Below, piece after piece: positions 38,563 through 49,604 of a stretch of DNA of 64,000 nt. The DNA is taken from contig OZ022352.1 in the NCBI GenBank assembly GCA_963989245.1, positions 5,001 through 69,000 of the forward strand. Direction: 5' to 3'. Source of the stretch: Nansenia antarctica (lineage: Eukaryota; Chordata; Actinopteri; Argentiniformes; Microstomatidae). Numbering within the stretch: position 1 is the first letter of the stretch; every line of letters begins with the position of its first letter. The notes beneath the pieces are model-generated. The model ran no database searches, was not told the origin of the DNA, and saw only the letters and a list, made by a program, of their open reading frames with translations. The translations under genes and the position numbers were made by a program.

Positions 38563-41500
38563 AAATTATCCCTCTAAATTCCTTGCAAAAACACCTCTCC
38601 CTTCTAGCAGGACACCGGTTGTATTTCTACCCACACATAATTTTTTACCCCTCTTCCCCATTTAGTTACACCTCTGACTTGGGTCCAGGCTGGGCCGTTT
38701 CTAGGATTTAATGTACTGGACTGTCACTACCAATTTTACCCACTAGAGTGCGACATCACCCCCAGTGTTAAAACACTGACTTCAGCCAGGGCCCGCCCCC
38801 AGTGGAAAATCACTGGTGACAGCCTTGACTGGCACAGCTGAAATCACTTTTCTAATTACCCAGCAGGCTTCTCACCTGTTTAAAACGCCACTCCCCTCAC
38901 TAGGAACGTTCTTTCCCAACAAACACACGGAGAGATGTACATGTGCTTACCACAGCGCTCTACCATCTAACTGCAGAAACCTTAGTCACTGACGGTGAGT
39001 TCACTCTTTTTCTTCCCCCATTCTCTCTCCCTCTCTCTCTCTTCTCGTTTGTACTGCTAGCAGCCTGCAGGGTTAGCGGCTAGCACTGCTAGCGCTTTGT
39101 TGTGTTTGTGTTTGCACTCGGGCCCCTTCCTCCTTTTTAGACGTCTGCAGGGTAGCTATTAGCTATGCTAACACGCGGTCGGGGCTTCTGGTTGTATTCG
39201 ACCCCAGTCCCTCCTCTGGTTACGTTTGCACAGGTTGCTATTAGCCAGGCTAGCGCTCTGTCCGGTCTTTTATTGTTTTCGGCCTCCCTACTTTATTGGG
39301 CCTTTGCAGGTGAAGCTATGGGTTTGGCTAACACGCGGCCTGCTTTTTGTGTTGTAATCGACCCCCCTCCTTCTTACAAACTTTACCACGACCCTAACCT
39401 AACTCTTACAATACAGACTCTCTCCTGGGGTCTACCGGACCCTGGAAGAGATTCCAAACTAGTTCTCTCACCCTGAACGCATATAATACAGTCTCTCTCC
39501 TGGGATCTATTGGACCCCTTGTGAGATTCCAAATTAGTTTCTTACCCTTCACTCTCCCAAACAAAAACCTATTCCCCAAACCAATTGACCCGAGGGACAC
39601 ACACTGGGGCTCTGATCTCCCCCAGTGGGCCAACCTTAGGTGAGGGTGTCTTGTTTCATGGCCGAAACGCCCAGTGATCCTTTGGTGACAACTGATGATG
39701 TGATCCCATATTTATCTTCTTAAACTAGAACCCTCTAATGATGCAATTCAAACCATTACCTGAACACCCCAACCCCCTCCCTTACCAATACTATCATACA
39801 AACTTTACTCTTGGCCTGACCGAACCCACTTGTTTTCATTACAATGGACGTTCAGATAGCCCCCTGGGGCTTCTACATATGACATGTGGACCTCCCCCAC
39901 TCCTCTCTCCCCTTTTCCACCCTAACCCTAACCCTAACCCTAACCCTAACCCTAACCCTAACCCTAACCCCAACCCTAACCAACACCCCATGCCCCATCC
40001 TGGCCACTAACATATTCGCCGGCTGCCAAGTAAGGTGGTCTTTTGTCCAGGTGTCATGTAAGGCATTCTGGACCTCTATTCCCGTGCCGCATCCTGGCCC
40101 CCAACATAGTGATCGGTTGCCAAGTAAGGTGCCTAAGTCTTTTTGTCCAGGTGCCCTGTAAGGCATTCTGGACCTCTATTTCCCCATGCCTCATCCTGGC
40201 CCCCAATATAGTGATCGGTTGCCAAGTAAGGTGCCTAAGTCTTTTTGTCCAGGTGCCCTGTAAGGCATTCTGGACCTCTATTTCCCCATGCCTCATCCTG
40301 GCCCCCAACATAGTGACCGGTTGCCAAGTAAGGTGCTTAGGTCTTTTAGTCTAGGTGCCCTGTAAGGCATTCTGGACCTCTATTCCCATGTCTCACCCTG
40401 GCCCCTAACATAGTGACCGGTTGCCAAGTAAGGTGCTTAGGTCTTTGTCTAAGTGCCAAAGTAAGGGACTTATGACTGAACAAAATCACCTAAACCCCCC
40501 CCCCCCCCCCCCCCCCCCCCTATTACCCCCCACACCCCAACCCCCTCCCTTATTAATATTAATATACAAACTTTACTCTTGGCCTGACCGAACCCACTTG
40601 TTTTCATTACAACGGACGTTCAGATAGCCCCCTGGGGCTTGTACATATGACATTTGGACCGGATCTAATTGTGTGTAGTGAGCGTGCATACACCCTGTGC
40701 ATCACTCGTGCGAGGCTCGAAGAACTGAGTCTTTCACTTCATGTTTTACATGGTTTCTTACACTCGGTGCTCTCAATCAAAAACCTAACCAGCCAGATCC
40801 TGACACTCTTACTCCGGACCCTATGACACATGGCCAACGGTGAAAACTTCCAGCTCTAGGGATACAGTATTAAGGTCCCTCATGATACACATGAAGGAGC
40901 GTCAAGGGTACTGAGAACTAGTGTCGGAGGCGAATAACCGGTCCCTCTCTCACTTTTTTATCCACGCGCCAAGTATGGTACGTTTGACACCCAATACCCC
41001 ATGTCCCATCCTGGCCCCCAACATATTCGCCGGCTGCCAAGTAAGGTGGTCTTTTGTCCAGGTGTCATGTAAGGCATTCTGGACCTCTATTCCCGTGCTG
41101 CATCCTGGCCCCCAACATAGTGATCGGTTGCCAAGTAAGGTGCCTAAGTCTTTTTGTCCAGGTGCCCTGTAAGGCATTCTGGACCTCTATTTCCCCATGC
41201 CTCTTCCTGGCCCCTAACATAGTGATCGGTTGCCAAGTAAGGTGCCTAAGTCTTTTTGTCCAGGTGCCCTGTAAGGCATTCTGGACCTCTATTTCCCATG
41301 CCTCATCCTGGCCCCTAACATAGTGACCGGTTGCCAAGTAAGGTGCTTAGGTCTTTGTCTAAGTGCCAAGTAAGGGACTTATGACTGAACAAAATCACCT
41401 AAAACCCCCCCACCCCCACCCTCCCACCCCCCTACCTTTCGTTTGACGCCCAATACCCCAGTCCCATCCTGGCCCCTAACATATTCGCCGGCTGCCAAGT

Positions 41501-44134
41501 AAGGTGGTCTTTTGTCCAGGTGTCATGTAAGGCATTCTGGACCTCTATTCCCGTGCTGCATCCTGGCCCCCAACATAGTGATCGGTTGCCAAGTAAGGTG
41601 CCTAAGTCTTTTTGTCCAGGTGCCCTGTAAGGCATTCTGGACCTCTATTTCCCCATGCCTCATCCTGGCCCCTAACATAGTGATCGGTTGCCAAGTAAGG
41701 TGCCTAAGTCTTTTTGTCCAGGTGCCCTGTAAGGCATTCTGGACCTTTATTTCCCCATGCCTCATCCTGGCCCCCAACATAGTGATCGGTTGCCAAGTAA
41801 GGTGCCTAAGTCTTTTTGTCCAGGTGCCCTGTAAGGCATTCTGGACCTCTATTTCCCATGCCTCATCCTGGCCCCCAACATAGTGACCGGTTGCCAAGTA
41901 AGGTGCTTAGGTCTTTGTCTAAGTGCCAAGTAAGGGACTTATGACTGAACAAAACCACCAAAAACCCCCCCACCCCCACCCTCCCACCCCCCTACCTTTT
42001 TTTCCCCCCTTTTTCCACCCGACCCCTAACCCTAACCCCAACCCTAACCTTAACCGTAACCTTAACCCCAGCCCTAACCCTAACCCTAAACTTAACCCTA
42101 ACCCTAACCCTAACCCTAACCCTAACCCAAACCCTAACCCCAACCCCAACCCCAACCCTAACCCATACCCCATGCCCCATCCTGGCCCCTAACATATTCG
42201 CCGGCTGCCAAGTAAGGTGGTCTTTTGTCCAGGTGTCATGTAAGGCATTCTGGACCTCTATTCCCGTGCTGCATCCTGGCCCCCAACATAGTGATCGGTT
42301 GCCAAGTAAGGTGCCTAAGTCTTTTTGTCCAGGTGCCCTGTAAGGCATTCTGGACCTCTATTTCCCCATGCCTCATCCTGGCCCCTAACATAGTGATCGG
42401 TTGCCAAGTAAGGTGCCTAAGTCTTTTTGTCCAGGTGCCCTGTAAGGCATTCTGGACCTTTATTTCCCCATGCCTCATCCTGGCCCCCAACATAGTGATC
42501 GGTTGCCAAGTAAGGTGCCTAAGTCTTTTTGTCCAGGTGCCCTGTAAGGCATTCTGGACCTCTATTTCCCCATGCCTCATCCTGGCCCCTAACATAGTGA
42601 CCGGTTGCCAAGTAAGGTGCTTAGGTCTTTGTCTAAGTGCCAAGTAAGGGACTTATGACTGAACAAAACCACCAAAACCCCCCACCCCTACCCCCCCACC
42701 CCCCTACCTTTCGTTTGACGCCCAATACCCCATGTCCCATCCTGGCCCCTAACATATTCGCCGGCTGCCAAGTAAGGTGGTCTTTTGTCCAGGTGTCATG
42801 TAAGGCATTCTGGACCTCTATTCCCGTGCTGCATCCTGGCCCCCAACATAGTGATCGGTTGCCAAGTAAGGTGCCTAAGTCTTTTTGTCCAGGTGCCCTG
42901 TAAGGCATTCTGGACCTCTATTTCCCCATGCCTCATCCTGGCCCCTAACATAGTGATCGGTTGCCAAGTAAGGTGCCTAAGTCTTTTTGTCCAGGTGCCC
43001 TGTAAGGCATTCTGGACCTTTATTTCCCCATGCCTCATCCTGGCCCCCAACATAGTGATCGGTTGCCAAGTAAGGTGCCTAAGTCTTTTTGTCCAGGTGC
43101 CCTGTAAGGCATTCTGGACCTCTATTTCCCATGCCTCATCCTGGCCCCTAACATAGTGACCGGTTGCCAAGTAAGGTGCTTAGGTCTTTGTCTAAGTGCC
43201 AAGTAAGGGACTTATGACTGAACAAAACCACCAAAACCCCCCCACCCCTACCCTCCCACCCCCCTACCTTTCGTCTGACGCCCAATACCCCATGTCCCAT
43301 CCTGGCCCCTAACATATTCGCCGGCTGCCAAGTAAGGTGGTCTTTTGTCCAGGTGTCATGTAAGGCATTCTGGACCTCTATTCCCGTGCTGCATCCTGGC
43401 CCCCAACATAGTGATCGGTTGCCAAGTAAGGTGCCTAAGTCTTTTTGTCCAGGTGCCCTGTAAGGCATTCTGGACCTCTATTTCCCCATGCCTCATCCTG
43501 GCCCCTAACATAGTGATCGGTTGCCAAGTAAGGTGCCTAAGTCTTTTTGTCCAGGTGCCCTGTAAGGCATTCTGGACCTTTATTTCCCCATGCCTCATCC
43601 TGGCCCCTAACATAGTGATCGGTTGCCAAGTAAGGTGCCTAAGTCTTTTTGTCCAGGTGCCCTGTAAGGCATTCTGGACCTTTATTTCCCCATGCCTCAT
43701 CCTGGCCCCTAACATAGTGACCGGTTGCCAAGTAAGGTGCTTAGGTCTTTGTCTAAGTGCCAAGTAAGGGACTTATGACTGAACAAAACCACCAAAACCC
43801 CCCCACCCCCACCCTCCCACCCCCCTACCTTTCTTTCCCCTCTTCCACCCACCCCCCTACCATAACCCGACCCCTAACCCTAACCCCAACCCTAACCTTA
43901 ACCGTAACCTTAACCCTAGCCCTAACCCTAACCCTAACCCTAACCCTAACCCTAACCCTAACCCTAACCCTAACCCTAACCCTAACCCTAACCCTAGCCC
44001 TGACCCTAACCCTAACCCTAACCCTAACCCTAGCCCTAACCCTAACCCTAACCCTAACCCTAACCTTAACCCTATCCCTAACCCTAACCCCAACCCTGGC
44101 CCTAACCCCAACCCTTAACCTAACCCTAACCCTT
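38563..44134. repeat. 5.57-kb macrosatellite, copy 3 (5572 bp)
   Basis: Collinear with copy 2 at an offset of 5572 bp. I saw no differences from copy 2 in the stretches I compared, including the closing telomere tract. Confidence 0.98.
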
Positions 44135-46362
44135 AAATTATCCCTCTAAATTCCTTGCAAAAACACCTCTCCCTTCTAGCAGGACACCGGTTGTATTTCT
44201 ACCCACACATAATTTTTTACCCCTCTTCCCCATTTAGTTACACCTCTGACTTGGGTCCAGGCTGGGCCGTTTCTAGGATTTAATGTACTGGACTGTCACT
44301 ACCAATTTTACCCACTAGAGTGCGACATCACCCCCAGTGTTAAAACACTGACTTCAGCCAGGGCCCGCCCCCAGTGGAAAATCACTGGTGACAGCCTTGA
44401 CTGGCACAGCTGAAATCACTTTTCTAATTACCCAGCAGGCTTCTCACCTGTTTAAAACGCCACTCCCCTCACTAGGAACGTTCTTTCCCAACAAACACAC
44501 GGAGAGATGTACATGTGCTTACCACAGCGCTCTACCATCTAACTGCAGAAACCTTAGTCACTGACGGTGAGTTCACTCTTTTTCTTCCCCCATTCTCTCT
44601 CCCTCTCTCTCTCTTCTCGTTTGTACTGCTAGCAGCCTGCAGGGTTAGCGGCTAGCACTGCTAGCGCTTTGTTGTGTTTGTGTTTGCACTCGGGCCCCTT
44701 CCTCCTTTTTAGACGTCTGCAGGGTAGCTATTAGCTATGCTAACACGCGGTCGGGGCTTCTGGTTGTATTCGACCCCAGTCCCTCCTCTGGTTACGTTTG
44801 CACAGGTTGCTATTAGCCAGGCTAGCGCTCTGTCCGGTCTTTTATTGTTTTCGGCCTCCCTACTTTATTGGGCCTTTGCAGGTGAAGCTATGGGTTTGGC
44901 TAACACGCGGCCTGCTTTTTGTGTTGTAATCGACCCCCCTCCTTCTTACAAACTTTACCACGACCCTAACCTAACTCTTACAATACAGACTCTCTCCTGG
45001 GGTCTACCGGACCCTGGAAGAGATTCCAAACTAGTTCTCTCACCCTGAACGCATATAATACAGTCTCTCTCCTGGGATCTATTGGACCCCTTGTGAGATT
45101 CCAAATTAGTTTCTTACCCTTCACTCTCCCAAACAAAAACCTATTCCCCAAACCAATTGACCCGAGGGACACACACTGGGGCTCTGATCTCCCCCAGTGG
45201 GCCAACCTTAGGTGAGGGTGTCTTGTTTCATGGCCGAAACGCCCAGTGATCCTTTGGTGACAACTGATGATGTGATCCCATATTTATCTTCTTAAACTAG
45301 AACCCTCTAATGATGCAATTCAAACCATTACCTGAACACCCCAACCCCCTCCCTTACCAATACTATCATACAAACTTTACTCTTGGCCTGACCGAACCCA
45401 CTTGTTTTCATTACAATGGACGTTCAGATAGCCCCCTGGGGCTTCTACATATGACATGTGGACCTCCCCCACTCCTCTCTCCCCTTTTCCACCCTAACCC
45501 TAACCCTAACCCTAACCCTAACCCTAACCCTAACCCTAACCCCAACCCTAACCAACACCCCATGCCCCATCCTGGCCACTAACATATTCGCCGGCTGCCA
45601 AGTAAGGTGGTCTTTTGTCCAGGTGTCATGTAAGGCATTCTGGACCTCTATTCCCGTGCCGCATCCTGGCCCCCAACATAGTGATCGGTTGCCAAGTAAG
45701 GTGCCTAAGTCTTTTTGTCCAGGTGCCCTGTAAGGCATTCTGGACCTCTATTTCCCCATGCCTCATCCTGGCCCCCAATATAGTGATCGGTTGCCAAGTA
45801 AGGTGCCTAAGTCTTTTTGTCCAGGTGCCCTGTAAGGCATTCTGGACCTCTATTTCCCCATGCCTCATCCTGGCCCCCAACATAGTGACCGGTTGCCAAG
45901 TAAGGTGCTTAGGTCTTTTAGTCTAGGTGCCCTGTAAGGCATTCTGGACCTCTATTCCCATGTCTCACCCTGGCCCCTAACATAGTGACCGGTTGCCAAG
46001 TAAGGTGCTTAGGTCTTTGTCTAAGTGCCAAAGTAAGGGACTTATGACTGAACAAAATCACCTAAACCCCCCCCCCCCCCCCCCCCCCCCCCTATTACCC
46101 CCCACACCCCAACCCCCTCCCTTATTAATATTAATATACAAACTTTACTCTTGGCCTGACCGAACCCACTTGTTTTCATTACAACGGACGTTCAGATAGC
46201 CCCCTGGGGCTTGTACATATGACATTTGGACCGGATCTAATTGTGTGTAGTGAGCGTGCATACACCCTGTGCATCACTCGTGCGAGGCTCGAAGAACTGA
46301 GTCTTTCACTTCATGTTTTACATGGTTTCTTACACTCGGTGCTCTCAATCAAAAACCTAACC
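44135..46362. repeat. 5.57-kb macrosatellite, copy 4, truncated (2228 bp)
   Basis: It matches the first 2228 bp of the unit and stops within AAAACCTAACC. The full unit continues CAGCCAGATCC at this point (29653), but here telomere repeat continues instead. The shared CCTAACC at the breakpoint is telomere-like microhomology. The break therefore joins macrosatellite to telomere repeat without foreign bases. Confidence 0.97.
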
Positions 46363-46694
46363 CTAACCCTAACCCTAACCCTAACCCTAACCCTAACCCT
46401 AACCCTAACCCTAACCCTAACCCTAACCCTAACCCTAACCCTAACCCTAACCCTAACCCCTAACCCCTAACCCCTAACCCTAACCCTAACCCTAACCCTA
46501 ACCCTAACCCTAACCCTAACCCTAACCCTAACCCTAACCCTAACCCTAACCCTAACCCCAACCCTAACCCTAACCCTAACCCTAACCCCTAACCCCTAAC
46601 CCTAACCCTAACCCCTAACCCTAACCCTAACCCTAACCCTAACCCTAACCCTAACCCTAACCCTAACCCTAACCCTAACCCTAACCCTAACCCT
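46356..46694. repeat. Interstitial telomere tract between macrosatellite and PLE copy 1
   Basis: About 340 bp of CCCTAA in the same orientation as the chromosome end. It includes several CCCCTAA 7-mers (near 46457-46475 and 46586-46617) and one CCCCAA. The distal edge merges with the broken macrosatellite. The proximal edge runs straight into the retroelement through CCCTAGAACACTGG. Confidence 0.97.
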
Positions 46695-48929
46695 AGAACA
46701 CTGGTTGACACATTTAAACTAGATGACCCCATAAGACCAAACAGAATAGAGGGGTATACGAACACTATTAATCTATCAAACACATTCCAACCAACGGAGG
46801 CCCAATTAAGCCTCTTGGAAAAAGGTCTATCCTTCATTCCAACCCTGGACATATATAGACAACAAAACAAAAAGATTAATGTGGACATACAAAGCTACCA
46901 TAGGAGATTGAAACTGGCAGCCCACTTCGGGGAGGACAGGGATGAACCAATCCCAAAATTCACACCAAAATCTCACTGGGAACCACCTTTTGCAAAGGTC
47001 GCACCAGAAATAAAAAGAATTATTGGGGAAGATCAGATTATCCTGGGGAATCTCCCCAGACACAGCAAAGAAAAAAACAACTTGACAGGAGAACAGGTGA
47101 TGGCACTCAGGCAACTAACCAAAAACAAAGACTTGGTGATAAAACCAGCAGATAAAGGAAGCTCAATAGTATTAATGGACAGACATCAATACCTTATTGA
47201 GGCAGAAAGACAACTTAGTAATCGAGAACACTATCAGGTACTAACCCACCCTATTTTTCAACAAACAGCAGTTGAAATCAAGGATATAGTCAAAAGACTG
47301 GAGGAAAGGCAGTACATTAACGCCAAACAGAGTAGATACCTTATTGGAGAGGACACGCCCAGGGCTAGAATATTTTACCTATTGCCAAAAATACACAAAC
47401 CACCAGATACCTGGACAGTCCCTTACGAAATACCAGCAGGACGCCCAATAGTGTCGGACGTCAACAGCGAATCACAGAGGTCAGCGGAATACATAGACCA
47501 CTTTCTGAATCCGCTCTCAGTAAAACACAATAGCTACATCAAGGACACCTACGATTTTGTGGAAAAAATCAAAGCCATGATAATCCCTGAGAACACATTA
47601 TTGTTTACCATTGACGTTGATAGTCTGTACACCAACATAGAAACAGAAGCAGGACTTTGTGCAGTTAGAAAATGTTTTAACAAGTACCCCGACGCAGGTA
47701 GACCAGAGAGAGAAATATTGGAGTTACTGCACATTAATCTAACCAAAAATGATTTTGAATTCAATAACAGGTATTACCTACAGACAAAAGGAACAGCCAT
47801 GGGGAAGAAGTTTGCACCAGCCTATGCCAACATCTACATGGCAGATTGGGAGGACACAGTATTGGTAAAGTGCCCGCTGAAACCTCTGCACTATGTCAGA
47901 TACCTAGACGACATCTGGGGCACATGGACACACAGCTTAGAACAATTCCAAGACTTTATAAACATTCTCAACACACACCACACTTCCATCACAGTAAAAT
48001 ACACGACACATAAGGATACTATAGACTTTCTTGACACCACAACCTATAAAGGCACAGACTTTAGAACACAGAAGACACTGGATATTAAAATATTCTTTAA
48101 AGATACAGACACACACGCACTATTACATAAACAGAGCTTTCACCCAAAACACACATTCAAGGGAATTGTTAAATCCCAACTACTAAGGTTCCACAGAATA
48201 TGCACACAACAGGAAGAATTTGAGATAGCAACTAAAACTCTCTTTCATTCTTTGAGAAACAGGGGATACAGCAGATCCTGTTTAAGGCAAATACGCAGTA
48301 CTTTCTTGGACAGAAAAGAGAGGGACAGCAGGCCAACCATTCCCCTGATAACCTACTACTCAACACTGAGCCAGATAGCTAATACAAAAATTAAACGCAA
48401 CTTTGAGACAAGAGAGGAAGGCACCCTGGACAATTACAAAATAATCTCAGCATATCGGAGGAACAAAAACCTACAGGACTACTTGGTACACAGCAAACTT
48501 AAAGGAACAGGAGGAAGTAAGCCCAAACGACCGGAATACTTTAAGCCAAGAACCATGATCAAAAACAGGAGAACGAAACAATGGTTCCCAATTGATCAAC
48601 AGATTCTAAGCAAAACAACAAACTGTGTTTATCTAATCACCTGTAAAACATGTGGAATTCAATACGTAGGTGAAACCAGAAATTCCATTCAGACTAGAAT
48701 TACACAACACCAGTACAACATTAGAAATAGCAAGGAGACGAACACGTGGGTAGTGAAACACTTCACACTACATGGCCGGGAAGCACTGGAAGTCACAGGC
48801 TTACAGCACAATCAAAACTGGTCCACCGGACAAAGAAGATGGCAGGAGAGCCAATGGATTACTAAACTGTCCACTCATTACCCATTAGGGCTTAATGAAA
48901 GGAACACGAATGGGGACCAATTGGTCTAA
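46695..48929 (+). CDS. PLE reverse transcriptase with GIY-YIG endonuclease (5'-partial)
   Basis: The frame is open from the telomere junction to a TAA, about 744 codons. The ATG used in copy 2 is ACA here (46710). Order of domains: PLE-type N-terminal KPADKGSSIVLMD (near 47142); PRARIFYLLPKIHKP; RT motif GRPIVS (47439); catalytic IDVDSLYTNI (Asp at 47613); GTAMGKKFAPAYAN (47790); YLDD (47901); then the thumb-side IDFLDTTTY. KNLQDYLVHSKL links to a C-terminal GIY-YIG domain (48621-48900) with VYL, the CKTCG cysteine pair, QYVGET, TRITQH, and RRWQESQWI with the Glu. These are hallmarks of Penelope/Poseidon/Neptune-type elements. RT copies element RNA and the nuclease nicks target DNA. There are no internal stops or frameshifts, so this part may have been active recently. 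Only the start is lost. Confidence 0.92.
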   Translation, partial: RTLVDTFKLDDPIRPNRIEGYTNTINLSNTFQPTEAQLSLLEKGLSFIPTLDIYRQQNKKINVDIQSYHRRLKLAAHFGEDRDEPIPKFTPKSHWEPPFAKVAPEIKRIIGEDQIILGNLPRHSKEKNNLTGEQVMALRQLTKNKDLVIKPADKGSSIVLMDRHQYLIEAERQLSNREHYQVLTHPIFQQTAVEIKDIVKRLEERQYINAKQSRYLIGEDTPRARIFYLLPKIHKPPDTWTVPYEIPAGRPIVSDVNSESQRSAEYIDHFLNPLSVKHNSYIKDTYDFVEKIKAMIIPENTLLFTIDVDSLYTNIETEAGLCAVRKCFNKYPDAGRPEREILELLHINLTKNDFEFNNRYYLQTKGTAMGKKFAPAYANIYMADWEDTVLVKCPLKPLHYVRYLDDIWGTWTHSLEQFQDFINILNTHHTSITVKYTTHKDTIDFLDTTTYKGTDFRTQKTLDIKIFFKDTDTHALLHKQSFHPKHTFKGIVKSQLLRFHRICTQQEEFEIATKTLFHSLRNRGYSRSCLRQIRSTFLDRKERDSRPTIPLITYYSTLSQIANTKIKRNFETREEGTLDNYKIISAYRRNKNLQDYLVHSKLKGTGGSKPKRPEYFKPRTMIKNRRTKQWFPIDQQILSKTTNCVYLITCKTCGIQYVGETRNSIQTRITQHQYNIRNSKETNTWVVKHFTLHGREALEVTGLQHNQNWSTGQRRWQESQWITKLSTHYPLGLNERNTNGDQLV
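46713..46755 (+). promoter_or_regulatory. Conserved TTTAAAC frameshift-type site, copy 1
   Basis: TTTAAAC (46713-46719) precedes the TAG of the residual SGNH frame. ACCCC (46726-46730) can pair with GGGGT (46751-46755). The same heptamer, spacing and stem occur in copy 2, although the loop bases differ. It is kept here even though the overlapping ATG is lost. Confidence 0.5.
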
Positions 48930-49030
48930 AACGGCCCCCCCCCTCCTAATTCCCCCTTTCTGTTTTTCCTTTTTCCCCCCGCCCTCTCTCTCTTTCTCTC
49001 TCTCTCCCTCTCTCCCTAAAACTAAAAACT
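48930..49030. other. PLE copy 1 3' flank, pyrimidine-rich
   Basis: After the stop codon there is a C run, then CT-rich sequence (repeated CTCTCT) on the element's sense strand. No further coding sequence and no clear polyadenylation signal are visible. Such a tract could be 3' UTR. Confidence 0.6.
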
Positions 49031-49160
49031 ATACCCTAACCTAACCTTATCCTAACCTTAACCCTCTCTAACCTTAACCCTAACCCAAAAAACCTAACCT
49101 TAACCCTAAAACTAACCCTAAACCTAATCTTAACCCTAAAACCCTAACCCTAATAATTAG
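49031..49160. repeat. Degenerate C-strand telomere motifs at the PLE 3' side
   Basis: Irregular CCTAACC, CCTTAACC, CCCTAAAA and CTCTAACC units lie just downstream of the PLE 3' region, in the element's sense strand. RNA ending in such a tract could pair with a G-rich telomere overhang, as proposed for the rotifer Terminon elements. They could also be decayed ordinary telomere repeats. Confidence 0.85.
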
Positions 49161-49284
49161 TTAGACTACCCAAGAACACACCAGAGTTGTAACAGGGAAT
49201 GGCCAATGCAACCCCTCCTTTTCTGGAGTGAGCCAGACAAAAACGGTCTGGAACACTGCAGAGAATCAGGCTCAAAAAGACTAA
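49161..49284. other. 120-bp non-repeat spacer between telomere tracts
   Basis: It is not telomeric and has no ORF. It contains GGAGTGAGCCAGAC and CGGTCTGGAACACTGCAG, with CCAGAC/GTCTGG able to form a 6-bp stem. It may be the end of the PLE 3' region. It has no second copy in the window. Confidence 0.5.
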
Positions 49285-49509
49285 ACCTAACCCTAACCCT
49301 AACCCTAACCCTAACCCTAACCCTAACCCTAACCCTAACCCTAACCCTCTAACCCTAACCCTCTAACCCTAACCCTAACCCTAACCCTAACCCTAACCCT
49401 AACCCTAACCCTAACCCTAACCCTAACCCTAACCCTAACCCCTAACCCTAACCCTAACCCTAACCCTAACCCTAACCCTAACCCTAACCCTAACCCTAAC
49501 CCTAACCCT
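49285..49509. repeat. Interstitial telomere tract between the two PLE copies
   Basis: About 225 bp of CCCTAA in the same orientation as the chromosome end, with two CCCTCTAA variants (near 49347 and 49363) and one extra-C unit (near 49441). It abuts the 5' end of PLE copy 2 (TTATAAGGAGAGCAGG). Confidence 0.97.
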
Positions 49510-49541
49510 TATAAGGAGAGCAGGAGGACAGGTCCTCACTC

Positions 49542-49585
49542 TTCGCCTGAAGAAGACCTAGAAAGGTTGAAACGTACGTAGCGAA
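49542..49585 (+). ncRNA. Candidate hammerhead-like ribozyme motif at the PLE 5' end
   Basis: All core parts are present in order. TTCGC (49542-49546) pairs perfectly with GCGAA (49581-49585) as stem I. CTGAAGA (49547-49553) fits the CUGANGA core. GACCT/AGGTT (49555-49559 and 49564-49568, one G-U pair) closes a 4-nt loop as stem II. GAAA is at 49569-49572. A two-base-pair stem III (AC/GT) precedes the predicted cleavage after A49580. One extra A (49554) between the core and stem II departs from consensus. Hammerhead motifs with very short stem III are known from PLEs. Activity is unknown. Confidence 0.6.
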
Positions 49586-49604
49586 TTCAGACAATCTGAA
49601 AAAA

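Larger units (their letters stand above)
46695..49283 (+). mobile_element. Penelope-like retroelement copy 1, 5'-truncated
   Basis: Its 5' end lies directly on telomere repeat. The corresponding intact sequence in copy 2 reads TCCTAAAACACTGG (52127 on), so the junction may share a CCTA. The retained part starts eight codons before the SGNH stop and contains the whole RT and GIY-YIG region plus a 3' region. After the stop codon come a pyrimidine-rich stretch (48938-49017), degenerate C-strand telomere motifs (49031-49160) and 120 bases of non-repeat sequence. Where the true 3' end lies is uncertain. The element's 5' end faces the chromosome tip, the polarity expected if cDNA was primed on a G-rich telomere overhang. 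Confidence 0.85.
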
